Source: Isohypsibius dastychi
Taxonomy: Eukaryota > Tardigrada > Eutardigrada > Parachela > Isohypsibiidae
Direction of reading: 5' to 3'
Length of the DNA: 16,537 bases
Assembly: GCA_034696485.1 (NCBI GenBank)
Contig: JAQIWT010000664.1
Span: 1 to 16,537 of the forward strand
Shown: positions 7,401 to 14,465 of the stretch, piece after piece
Numbering within the stretch: the stretch's first letter is position 1
Layout of the letters: every line of letters begins with the position of its first letter
Position numbers and translations under genes: made by a program
The notes under the pieces: model-generated
The model's database searches: none
Told to the model about the DNA's origin: nothing
Seen by the model: the letters and a program-made list of their open reading frames with translations, nothing else

Positions 7401-9612
7401 AAAGCCACAAAAACCTTTGCAGAGCGACTCGGAAGGTTTCTCTGTAGATCCCTCTAGTCTATCACCCGCTACAGCAGGATCGAGTCTGATGAGCTTAAAG
7501 CCAGCCGGGGTAGGAGACAATCCAAAAGATTCCGATGTTAATCGCAACCCGGAGATACCCATGGTCCATCCGAGTGAAGATCCACAATCCGAACCTGGTG
7601 CAATGCTTAGATTGGAAACGGAAGATCTAGCCAAAGATGGTCCCGAAGGAGCCGAAGGCGATGATGACGATGAGTTGACCGTGCGGAGTATCATCAACAC
7701 GAGAAGGAAAAGTCCCCGCGAGAACAAGATTTCAAAAGCCCTTGCCAAGATCCGTCAATCTCCTCGCAGCGGAGATGACGTTGCCAGCGACTCATCAGGC
7801 TCGCCAGTTAAGCCTGCGACGCGTGCCCCTACTGGTGCTGTCTTACCCCCTGACGGAGATATTGAGAATGACCGAGGAAGTGAGTCGTCAGGTTCACCGA
7901 TCAAGCCTTCATCCACTCGCTTTTCAGAGGCTGCCCTTTCACCTGAAAAGGTGATGTGCGAACCAGTGGGCGATGCGTCTGACGACGTCGATGCGACAGA
8001 GACGACAGATGATCAAGCATATCCGTTCAATCCCGATGAGGCAGTTAAGGAAGTCTCGCCAAAAGGTCTTGACCATGCGGCGATGTCGCGTCCAGTCGTA
8101 CCTTCTGGAATGCGTCGCAAGCCAAGTGCCAATACCATCTTTGGTGGATTAACAGCGTTGAAAGATGAAGAGGAGACGAGAAGAGGCAAATTTGAACCGG
8201 AGGATCGCTGGAGCGTGGTTGAGCCGCGCGCAACTGGTGAATCCGAGGACGAGGACGATAAAACCAAGAGCTCGACAAAGGAACGCTGGAGCATTGTAGA
8301 ACCTCGTGTGGCTGAAAACTCTGAAGACGAACATGCGGCAGAAGCGTATGAAGATGTACCCGATCCGGCCATTGGATTGGCTTCAGATGGAGACGACATT
8401 CCAATTGAGTCTATCACAAACGTCGTGCAGGGTAATGCAGAACCTGTCAACATAAATTCGGCAATCAGTGATCCACCTGCCGTCATTTCTGCTAGCGTTC
8501 CTGAGGATGGCTTGGATGTTGGTGATGATCGCGTTCAGCACTCACCTCGCTATGAAGAATCTCGAGAGGAACAAGAAAACTCTCAAAAACGCGATGTGCT
8601 CTCTTCGGGCGTTCTTCCAGAAGTGATACCCTGCGACGAAGCGATTCAGGATAGTGTAAGCCCCGAGCAGCGTGATTCAGATGTCATTAGAGATGAGGAC
8701 GAATACACGATGAATGATGACTCAGCAATATCTCCAAGTTATGTCGACGATGCGTCGTTTGGTACTGCTGTCCCCCATCCAGATGAGAGTATTACGCACG
8801 ACGATGTAGCGGCTGAGAGCAACTTGGGAGGATATGCAACGCCATCTGAGAACACCTCGGTAGGCCTGGATGGACATTTCACGCCCACCAACCAGAACGC
8901 GGACGATCATGAATACGTCGCGAGTCAGAATCATCAAGACGAAATGGGCGACGAGCATGCAGATGATATCGGGCAAAACGAGGCTGTTCACTCCGAGGGT
9001 GAAGATGACACGCCTATTGATCGAAATATGCAATCCTTCGTTACAGAGCCCGATTCTGAGCTTACGGTTAATGACCACGATGATCATCCCGTGGGGACTA
9101 GTGCGGACGAACTGATGGACGGTCATATTCAGGCGGGAGTCGAAGCCGATAATCAGGACCCTGAAGAGTCAGCACTAGATGCCGAGGTGGATGAAATTCT
9201 CCAGGCGGCTAGCAAGGGAGAGATGGAGACTGCTGCGATTGCAGACGAAACGATGCAGAGCGAGGGCATGGCTGGCGCAATTCAATCTCTGGAGGAGGCT
9301 CTTGAAAGAGTGCTGAACGAGAGGGATCAGCTCGCACTCGATTTGGAGGAAGAACGCCGTACTGTGGTAGAGGCGGCTGATTTGGTCAAAGCGATGGAGA
9401 GCGATCAAGATGCTCTCCAAGCACGGATTGTGGAGCTTGAGGAGCAGCTGCAGGAGGCCCTAGCGCGTGGTGAAGTTGCTCCTGTAGCTAGCGAATGCCT
9501 CAAGTGCAAAGAGACGGCAACAGGGAAACCGGGTAGTGGTTTAACCAAAGCGGCTGCAGTGCTCGTGGCTGCGGTCATTGTACAGATGCTCCTCTTGCTC
9601 TACGGCATGTGA
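4489..9612 (+). CDS. Large disordered tail-anchored protein with two short-motif arrays
   Basis: A 1707-residue uninterrupted reading frame; the first ATG in frame is 4489 (A at -3), stop TGA at 9610-9612. I match it to no known family. Residues 1-1000 are Ser/Pro/Lys-rich and disordered, and carry 11 copies of a P-x-F-x-V-K-L-K-x-V motif (residues 34-662) and 7 copies of an S-L-x-x-F motif (172-948), arranged in alternating blocks. Residues ~1070-1590 are acidic, with paired SSGSPxKP (1102, 1133) and RWSxVEPR (1240, 1266) motifs. Residues ~1597-1660 form a heptad-rich coiled coil (SLEEALERVLNERDQL onward). A Cys-x2-Cys pair (1670, 1673) follows, then one hydrophobic helix (1688-1705) ending two residues before the C-terminus: a tail anchor with a cytosolic N-terminus. 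Many Ser-Pro sites suggest proline-directed phosphorylation. I infer a long membrane-anchored scaffold, probably on ER, Golgi or nuclear envelope because no basic residues follow the helix; partners are unknown. Confidence 0.85.
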   Translation: MSASSPWANVLKNKSASPGGDNTPGESETPTKQPAFANVKLRNVASPAATPTSVEKKIEPSPGSARDSPKQPAFANVKLKSVKQSTTPSTPVIAASSSSAASQPAFAGVKLKTVRDSPANAEIEAEKQMSSSTKISGNQIWAKPSTPVQVVGVSASTGSGNKPKQSPSLNKLAAFLSTESPSPPSSPGSSQRAENTESIGLSSSKSSDRSSSKEVLLSKSAQKADDPTLIAAGSFASPTTTVLRNKIVPPPGSSSTIESPNATTSPFKVQLKKAIAKPSDFNSQSQELLDPDGPSALQVKLKTVAEKRVDVTAHASPPTGKESVSPVFAVKLKSVADKPADYIGSSPSFSSISPSSESKTVESSQVSATPAFAIKLKAVAEKPADFSATSPSGDIKSIEKPSASPAFAIKLKPVSEKPADYASDANSTPAEIPKPSSPGKSLNEFMTSYPLPGHDTKQFSESSSGTAPGKATDAPSPLRSLAAFKIDSTAPSDKDQRTEESKVAPSSSSPSRVKSLADFIGASPSKSIKDQAPASSKTPSEEVEAKTVVDLTKNSNLGQTDGRDPQNATSSPIFPVKLKSIASKPSDYQAISPSSQTVQSMHGETNSPVFSVKLKSVSNKPADFAGSSPSLSANEPINVERNVASPALQVRLKTVKGKPADYAGPSPQQAPSSNSVDSGLGEAFVLGDSQQGETPLKSKQISSKEESSTPGTAKTSPSSNSPSRLIQFLAQTSPPTSPSGSNAPDSSFIEASSSGITVDALKPKTPISGLALGAATNIHDSGGSPKAIHSSLHQSSRDAAKDPSRSDSKAKSKSSENNPLASFLSTATSPPVAPLEQSTQHASSDNQMGEATLPHPVGLAISGVAVDGSKDTPSHFPIGDDSAMLNEENIMMGQSLPAITDNGIATDNFHDNNPDNVNASTSAPPKIDDSATPPPPNLLSEKPSLAAFLSSLATPSISTLATSPSNSSPTEKPQKPLQSDSEGFSVDPSSLSPATAGSSLMSLKPAGVGDNPKDSDVNRNPEIPMVHPSEDPQSEPGAMLRLETEDLAKDGPEGAEGDDDDELTVRSIINTRRKSPRENKISKALAKIRQSPRSGDDVASDSSGSPVKPATRAPTGAVLPPDGDIENDRGSESSGSPIKPSSTRFSEAALSPEKVMCEPVGDASDDVDATETTDDQAYPFNPDEAVKEVSPKGLDHAAMSRPVVPSGMRRKPSANTIFGGLTALKDEEETRRGKFEPEDRWSVVEPRATGESEDEDDKTKSSTKERWSIVEPRVAENSEDEHAAEAYEDVPDPAIGLASDGDDIPIESITNVVQGNAEPVNINSAISDPPAVISASVPEDGLDVGDDRVQHSPRYEESREEQENSQKRDVLSSGVLPEVIPCDEAIQDSVSPEQRDSDVIRDEDEYTMNDDSAISPSYVDDASFGTAVPHPDESITHDDVAAESNLGGYATPSENTSVGLDGHFTPTNQNADDHEYVASQNHQDEMGDEHADDIGQNEAVHSEGEDDTPIDRNMQSFVTEPDSELTVNDHDDHPVGTSADELMDGHIQAGVEADNQDPEESALDAEVDEILQAASKGEMETAAIADETMQSEGMAGAIQSLEEALERVLNERDQLALDLEEERRTVVEAADLVKAMESDQDALQARIVELEEQLQEALARGEVAPVASECLKCKETATGKPGSGLTKAAAVLVAAVIVQMLLLLYGM
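4588..6474 (+). repeat. Motif array 1: 11 copies of PxFx(x)VKLKxV
   Basis: Copies begin at residues 34, 72, 104, 266, 295, 326, 370, 405, 572, 608 and 646 of the tail-anchored protein (bases 4588, 4702, 4798, 5284, 5371, 5464, 5596, 5701, 6202, 6310, 6424). The first three (type A) have one extra residue before V, as in PAFANVKLRNV, and no extension. Seven of the other eight (type B) read like PAFAIKLKAVAEKPADF, with a conserved K-P-[AS]-D-[YF] tail; copy 5 is degenerate (ALQVKLKTVAEKRVDV). A divergent PWANVLK at residues 6-12 may be a further relic. Confidence 0.85.
5002..7335 (+). repeat. Motif array 2: 7 copies of LxxF[LIMK]
   Basis: Copies with L at residues 172, 442, 481, 516, 725, 820 and 945 of the tail-anchored protein: LAAFL, LNEFM, LAAFK, LADFI, LIQFL, LASFL, LAAFL. 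Most are preceded by Ser-Pro-rich sequence with K/R/P-S before the Leu and followed by a Ser/Thr-Pro stretch. They sit between blocks of array 1 and continue past its end. Confidence 0.7.
7792..7908 (+). repeat. Paired SSGSP[VI]KP motif
   Basis: SSGSPVKP at 7792-7815 and SSGSPIKP at 7885-7908, 31 residues apart in the acidic part of the tail-anchored protein. The codons differ at synonymous positions, so this is a constrained peptide rather than a fresh DNA duplication. S-P-x-K is a classic proline-directed kinase site. Confidence 0.6.
8206..8307 (+). repeat. Paired RWS[VI]VEPR motif
   Basis: RWSVVEPR at 8206-8229 and RWSIVEPR at 8284-8307, each followed by an acidic SED(E) cluster, in the tail-anchored protein. 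In a disordered acidic stretch, Trp-bearing repeats are likely docking motifs. No family assigned. Confidence 0.65.
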
Positions 9613-10213
9613 TTCGACACCTACTACGATTCCATGATCACTCGTTTGCTTGATGACGCGGTGATCCATTTGTGGTGAATGAACATTACAAGAATTGTAA
9701 CCAATCCGCTAATCAGCTCGCCAATTATTCCTTGCATGTCCCTCCGGATGTGCATGTACTCAATCCATTATCCAATACTGTGCGCATTGGAGCCTTTAGA
9801 GCTTCTGCGCTTCTCAGAATGTCTCTTGTTGTGTTACATATCTGTAATTGCGACTGTACGTGAGTCCCAGGTGATCCCATTCGAGACAGAGACTACAGCA
9901 TGCATCAGTCAGAAGAAGGATTCATGTACATGTAGACGTCGTACAGGATGCGAAATTTACAAATCGACTCGTGTCTATAGCGACGCATAACAAGTTTATC
10001 ATAATTTTACAAACAAGGATTGAGTCGGTTGACGTCCTGCCCTTTATTAGCATTCTCACGCTTCGCTCGTCGTTTGACCGCTCAACTCGAGTGGTGCGCG
10101 GTCGAGACGACACGAGAAGAAGGACTTGTTCGCTGTGATCAGATTAATTTCAATTCAGCAATCCTCTCGTCAGATCGTTCAGCGTCTCGTCGAGAAACAC
10201 GCGAGCGGAACGG

Positions 10214-10804
10214 ATGAAAACGTTTCACCACGTTGGTTGCTTGCGCAAAGAGTCCATATACCTTCTCGAGGTCGACAACACCTCGTCCCAAAGTCTTTTG
10301 ACTTGGCCAGGGTCGTCTGACCCGACAGATTTCAACCGACCTCTCCCTTGCACGGGGACAACGCGTGATGCGTGCGTGCTGCTGCGTGTAGAGTGCGTGC
10401 GGTGTCCAAACTTGATGAGAGAGTCGGTAAGGGACTGAAGCGGCGTCTAGTTTTATGGGTGCCATTCCATTAGATATCCACCTTTGGTGCGGACTGTGCG
10501 TGTGGATCATCAGCATACTTACGTGATGCCATCGAGAATTGGATGCCCATGGTGTTGTCTGCTGTCATTGTCATCCGATTTCTCGCGTGCTATAGAGGAT
10601 ATTTATGCAAGAGCCTGGCTACGTCACATGCTTGACGTTGGGTGTTCACTCATCGAGATGACGACATTAGCACGCGAGGTGATAACTGATTTGGTTTCTC
10701 TGCGGGTCGACGTTCAGGGCGAAAGCATTCTCGATCGGGACAAATTGTTGAAATTAATGGGGTGTTCTCCGAATGTCAAGGGGGCAAGATTCTTAATGTT
10801 CTGA
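10214..10804 (+). other. Possible upstream spliced exons, plus strand
   Basis: An open stretch from ATG 10214 reaches a donor-like GTAAGG at 10427. A CATCAG acceptor ends at 10513, and the next open stretch (10514 to TGA at 10802-10804) continues in phase 0 and includes ARAWLRHMLDVGC. It ends 21 bases before, and in the same frame as, the flavin-reductase-like start. CTGACAG at 10801-10807 looks like an acceptor, so part of this may be a 5' exon of that gene. No homology recognised. Confidence 0.2.
10225..10550 (-). other. Possible small spliced gene, minus strand
   Basis: On the minus strand a consensus donor GTAAGT begins at 10522 and a CTTCAG acceptor ends at 10435, an 88-nt intron. The exon from 10434 to a TGA at 10225-10227 is open in a protein-like frame (starts SLTDSLIKFG, ends with an amphipathic QVKRLWDEVLSTSRRYMDSL stretch). 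The ATG-bearing stretch before the donor (ATG at 10550, peptide MGIQFSMAS) enters the second exon in a different frame, so the structure does not close. Not recognised; a weak candidate that competes with plus-strand signals over the same bases. Confidence 0.2.
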
Positions 10805-10825
10805 CAGGCAACAAGCGTTCAACAA

Positions 10826-11647
10826 ATGGCGGATCCGGTTTGGTCGACGATGAACGACAAGGAGGAAGACGCCCGTCTAACTCAGGTTGAATCACAATCA
10901 AAGGGACACATGGGTGCGGTAGAACATGAAGTTGCCGGAACTCGAGAAGAAGAATGTTTGGGGGATGCTCATAGGAAAGCTACTTCGCTCACCAACCCGA
11001 AAAGACACAATGGATCAGCAACAAGACACCAAGGACAGAGTCACCCAGAATTTCCATCGGAGCATTGGATCCTCCTGAAAGACCCATGGGCGCGTTCAAG
11101 AATCCTTTACCCTAATCCAGTCAGCATCCTAACTACCCGAGACGATTTTAAACTGAATGCTATGATCATTACCTGGATCATGGCCGCAGATAACAATGGC
11201 GGGGTCATCGCCAGCATAAATCGCAAGCGACACTCCGCCATCGCCCTACAGAGGCCGAGCGCGACTTTCACCTTGTCAATCCCAACGAAGGGTATGGAGG
11301 ACCTCATTTTAGCTATTGGGACGTGCACGGGCGCCGAGGTCGACAAGTTTTCGAGCATACCTGGACTTGTTTCACGCAAATCGCCTTGGAACATCAACGG
11401 GGTGACCTTCCCCGAGGCAGTCCAGCACGATAGTATTGTTGCCGTACTAAGTTGCTCGGTGAGTTCAGTGGTGGACGGAGTGGACGCGGAACATATGACG
11501 GTCATGGCAAAAACCGTTCATGCAGTCTGTCGCAAAACCCATTGGGACGGAAAGTGCTTTGCGGGATCGCCTCCCATCTTGGCGTTTCTTGGCTCCAAGC
11601 GCTTCGCTGACACTATCGGTTCATCCACTACTTCCAACGAATCCTAG
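10826..11647 (+). CDS. Flavin-reductase-like (FMN-binding) domain protein
   Basis: A 273-residue open frame, ATG 10826 to TAG 11645-11647. Residues ~92-262 fit the flavin reductase-like FMN-binding split-barrel family: LYPNPVSILTT (94-104), NAMIITWIM (111-119), a basic SINRKRHSA segment (130-138), FTLSIPTKGMEDL (148-160) and GTCTGAEVDKF (165-175). These proteins bind FMN and are typically flavin- or NAD(P)H-linked oxidoreductases; the substrate cannot be read from sequence. Residues 1-80 are charged, disordered and unlike the family, so the true start could be a later Met (9, 29) or the N-terminus could be spliced from upstream exons. The start context is weak (C at -3). No targeting signal is obvious. 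It converges with the pseudophosphatase-LIM gene. Confidence 0.8.
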   Translation: MADPVWSTMNDKEEDARLTQVESQSKGHMGAVEHEVAGTREEECLGDAHRKATSLTNPKRHNGSATRHQGQSHPEFPSEHWILLKDPWARSRILYPNPVSILTTRDDFKLNAMIITWIMAADNNGGVIASINRKRHSAIALQRPSATFTLSIPTKGMEDLILAIGTCTGAEVDKFSSIPGLVSRKSPWNINGVTFPEAVQHDSIVAVLSCSVSSVVDGVDAEHMTVMAKTVHAVCRKTHWDGKCFAGSPPILAFLGSKRFADTIGSSTTSNES

Positions 11648-12095
11648 TTTACAGGAGTCAGGAATAAGAGGAATAAGTTTTTTCTCATTCGTTACGTAGA
11701 CTTGGCTTTGGACGAACTCTCTGTAACTGGTTTCCGATGGCGACAAGCGCCATTTCTGGATTAATCCATTCGTGGTTTCCGATGAGGTCCTCTGGACATC
11801 GAAATGGATCTTCAGGTTGTCTTCTCTCCCCTCGACCGAAAATTGTGTCGCACGTGAATGCTCAGTTCAAATGTTCTGAAAGACAAGCAACATACCATTA
11901 TAGACGGGATAGTAATAATCAAGTGCATATGTCACTTGTAATAAGGGATAAATGCAGTCACCCTACGCAGAGACTAGATCTGCGGTTGAATCAAGAGAAT
12001 CGCGCAGATGCCTTCAAAATTGACCAGCGTAGAAATTCTCTTCATCGCATTGGATTTGGTGCTCAAAAAGGAGGGGAAAGCCCTCGAGGGACTTA
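11648..12095. other. Convergent 3' region
   Basis: Between the converging flavin-reductase-like and LIM genes. It holds two AATAAG hexamers (11663-11668, 11672-11677) followed by a T-run, a possible variant poly(A) signal for the + gene. It also has a 12-base direct repeat TGGTTTCCGATG (11728-11739, 11773-11784), a perfect 6-bp hairpin with a 5-base loop (11737-11753) and another 6-bp hairpin (11920-11938). An open frame here runs antisense into the LIM gene and is not believed. Confidence 0.45.
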
Positions 12096-14465
12096 TCAGT
12101 CGTCCTCATCCTCTTCAGCAATGTCATCATCTTCAGGAACGTCAAAGGTGGAAAGGTCGAATCCCTTGGGAATCATGCTGATGCGCCGCTTCATCATCTC
12201 CTGTTCCTTCTTTCGATCCTCCTCCTCTTCCTCCTTGCGTTTGATCTTCTCCTCCTCGCGAGTCTTCTTGAGTTTTCTAATTGTGTCGTTGGCCAGCACA
12301 TCCTTCAGGTGGTCGACCTCGCAGAAGACCTTAAAGTCCCTAACGACCGCCCTCATGTTGGTCTTGTCCATGTCCTGGCCGCATACGGCACACTTGTAGC
12401 ATGCCCGATGGAATCGTGCACCACTCTCAGCCTTCTCGCCTTCCTTAATGCTCTTCTTGCAGACTCCACAGCACTGGTCTTTAACTTTTTCAAAATCGGC
12501 TGCGCAATAAGGCTTGCCATCCATGTCCATGAAATCCTTGAAGCTGCCATGCTCGACCAATTTAGTGCCACATAGACAGCAGGAGAAGCATGGTAGATGG
12601 TAGGACACAAGGTCCTTTCCCACCCGCACACGCTCGCCATGAATAGGCTTGCTGCAGACAGGACAGTCAGAACGGTAGATCCGGTTGAAGGAATCGATGC
12701 AGAGCCACTTTCCATCCGCGAGCATGACCTGCACCTCCATCAGATCTTTGCCGCAATCCTCGCACGTGAAGCATTTGCGGTGATAGACGCCCTGATCCCC
12801 CATGTCAACATCGCCTCCCTCTAAGGAAAGTGGTTCCATACATCGGTCGCAGCTGCGCATCTGAGCAAGATATCCTTGTTTCATCTTTTCAAGTTCTTCC
12901 TCTTGGTGAGCCTTCTCGTTCAAAAGACCCATCAAATCGTCCACCACGCCCTTGACCATACGGAAATCTGTGCGAGTCGCGTGTTCAACAGGCAAGTTTC
13001 CCGTAATCACCTGCCAGCGCTTCAAAAGACTAGAGTCAAGACCGCATAATCGGAACGTGGAGTAAACGGGGACATGTGTCCCTAGGCGAACCATCTCAGC
13101 AGTCCCTGCAATCCCTGGTTCCATCAGGTGCTTTTGTGATTCGTTGGTTCGGTAGAACACGCGATCCTCATAGGATGGTTCTCCCTCCTTCTTAACGAGT
13201 TTCTGCTCATACAGAGTTTCTATCTCAAACTCTCTCGCGAATTGACTAATGAACGTTGCTGAGAGACGGCGCTCCGCAAGAGAAAAGGAGCCCGAGCGCA
13301 AGTCGATTGACATTCCAGGTCCCCTCGGGGACTCGGGCATCTTACTGGCACCCCGTGGAGACTCGGGCACCTTGGGACCAGCTCCCCGAGGTGAAGCTGG
13401 CGGCACCGAATACATCGATCCGCCGTCTCCTCCTCGTGTGGGGGCAACCACACGGCGCCTAGACGTAGGTGGATAGTTGACCTCAAGCTCCTCAAATGCT
13501 TCCATTGAAGGGCATGCTTTACTCATCTCCTCGAACTCCTTCGGATACAAAAGCTGGCTCCACTTGCCCTTCCAAGTGTGCTTTGATGCGCCTTGGCACT
13601 TATCCAACGTCTTGATGCCGAAGTTTCCGAAGAGAAACACATGCTGTACAGCTGTTAGCACAGGGGTTCCAATCTCATTCGTTTCAGCGCGCTGAATTCC
13701 AGAAGCCTTGAAGCAAAAGTCCAGATCTGCTTTTCTGCGATCGAGACCGTCAAGGTCGTCATCGAGATTCACGGCGACAAACGCCAGGGTTGTGTTGTGG
13801 AATACTACCTGCATAAGGATGCATCCTCGGCCTGTTGCTCCTCCGACAAGACTTTTGCTTTTCACCTCGAACTTCACAAGATCGTTCAACCTGGTAGGGG
13901 CCAAAACGCCGCTCGAGACGTAGTGGGACCTTGCAAATAGCAATAGCGAGTTCTGACCCATTAGGATATACTTGAACGACTGGAAATCGTCTCCCAGAAA
14001 TTCGAGAATCTTTTCTTGCATCTGCTTAACTGATCGACTATTCTGCAGGGCGATGGCATATAGGTCATAGTCCGTGGGCAGCCAATTCATCAAAATGCCG
14101 CTCGTGGGTAGCACGGTACATCCCGCCATGTTCCATGTTGAAACAAAAAGATTCAACGTGTCCGATACTTGTACGGGACCATCGCGTCGTGCCCCTCTGA
14201 TATCAACCAGCTGCTCTTGCCGAGCAGGATTGGGCAAAGCTGGAGGCTTGGCAAATTCCTCGGCAATTTTTTGTGCGTCCACGTCAGACTGGTCGCTTTC
14301 GACGCTCTCATTTTTCTTAATCCTTGCTGAACCAAGATTCATAGATGTCTTCTTCTTGATGACTCCGACGGGACTTCGCGTTGATAATTCGCTCTCGGAA
14401 GCATTCGAATCCCCATCCTTCTTCTTGGAACCTCCAAGGTTTCGGGAAAACATACGCATCACCAT
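12096..14465 (-). CDS. Degenerate inositol 5-phosphatase-like domain plus three LIM domains
   Basis: A 789-residue single-exon gene; ATG 14465-14463 with A at -3, stop TGA 12096-12098. Residues ~103-475 align in order with the IPPc (inositol polyphosphate 5-phosphatase) fold: FVSTWNMAG (107-115), YAIALQN (136-142), VFHNTTLAFVAVNL (221-234), VFLFGNF (276-282), YPPT (331-334), PSYEDRVF (430-437) and GTHVPV (462-467). Catalytic positions are changed: the LQE glutamate is N142, the SHL histidine is N233, GDLN is GNFG (281-283), WCDR is YEDR, and SDH is GTH. So it is probably inactive as a phosphatase. A Ser/Pro-rich insert (about 339-428) holds three SPRG repeats. Three LIM zinc domains follow (C539-S592, C601-D657, C666-D718), then a basic KE-rich helix (~728-762) and an acidic tail. 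LIM domains bind proteins, often actin-linked; I infer a lipid- or protein-binding cytoskeletal adaptor. Confidence 0.9.
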   Translation of the reverse strand: MVMRMFSRNLGGSKKKDGDSNASESELSTRSPVGVIKKKTSMNLGSARIKKNESVESDQSDVDAQKIAEEFAKPPALPNPARQEQLVDIRGARRDGPVQVSDTLNLFVSTWNMAGCTVLPTSGILMNWLPTDYDLYAIALQNSRSVKQMQEKILEFLGDDFQSFKYILMGQNSLLLFARSHYVSSGVLAPTRLNDLVKFEVKSKSLVGGATGRGCILMQVVFHNTTLAFVAVNLDDDLDGLDRRKADLDFCFKASGIQRAETNEIGTPVLTAVQHVFLFGNFGIKTLDKCQGASKHTWKGKWSQLLYPKEFEEMSKACPSMEAFEELEVNYPPTSRRRVVAPTRGGDGGSMYSVPPASPRGAGPKVPESPRGASKMPESPRGPGMSIDLRSGSFSLAERRLSATFISQFAREFEIETLYEQKLVKKEGEPSYEDRVFYRTNESQKHLMEPGIAGTAEMVRLGTHVPVYSTFRLCGLDSSLLKRWQVITGNLPVEHATRTDFRMVKGVVDDLMGLLNEKAHQEEELEKMKQGYLAQMRSCDRCMEPLSLEGGDVDMGDQGVYHRKCFTCEDCGKDLMEVQVMLADGKWLCIDSFNRIYRSDCPVCSKPIHGERVRVGKDLVSYHLPCFSCCLCGTKLVEHGSFKDFMDMDGKPYCAADFEKVKDQCCGVCKKSIKEGEKAESGARFHRACYKCAVCGQDMDKTNMRAVVRDFKVFCEVDHLKDVLANDTIRKLKKTREEEKIKRKEEEEEDRKKEQEMMKRRISMIPKGFDLSTFDVPEDDDIAEEDEDD

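Larger units (their letters stand above)
9613..10825. other. Intergenic region, about 1.2 kb, possible unassigned exons
   Basis: 3' flank of the tail-anchored gene and upstream region of the flavin-reductase-like gene. From 9613 to about 10100 I see nothing gene-like. From 10210 to 10807 there are open stretches and good splice motifs on both strands, described separately. A TGACGTC bZIP-like heptamer is at 10030-10036. No tRNA-like box pair was found. Confidence 0.5.

Noticed and set aside
10523-10550. MGIQFS peptide as an N-myristoylated start
   Set aside because: It fits the loose M-G-x-x-x-S pattern, but the exon does not join a convincing frame downstream.
12246-12281. KLKKT in the C-terminal helix of the LIM protein as a WH2 motif
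   Set aside because: The flanks are a charged KE-rich helix with no WH2 amphipathic helix before it.
11737-12399. 220-codon plus-strand frame with a poly-Ser stretch
   Set aside because: The Ser-rich part is the antisense of the acidic tail and KE-rich helix codons of the LIM gene.
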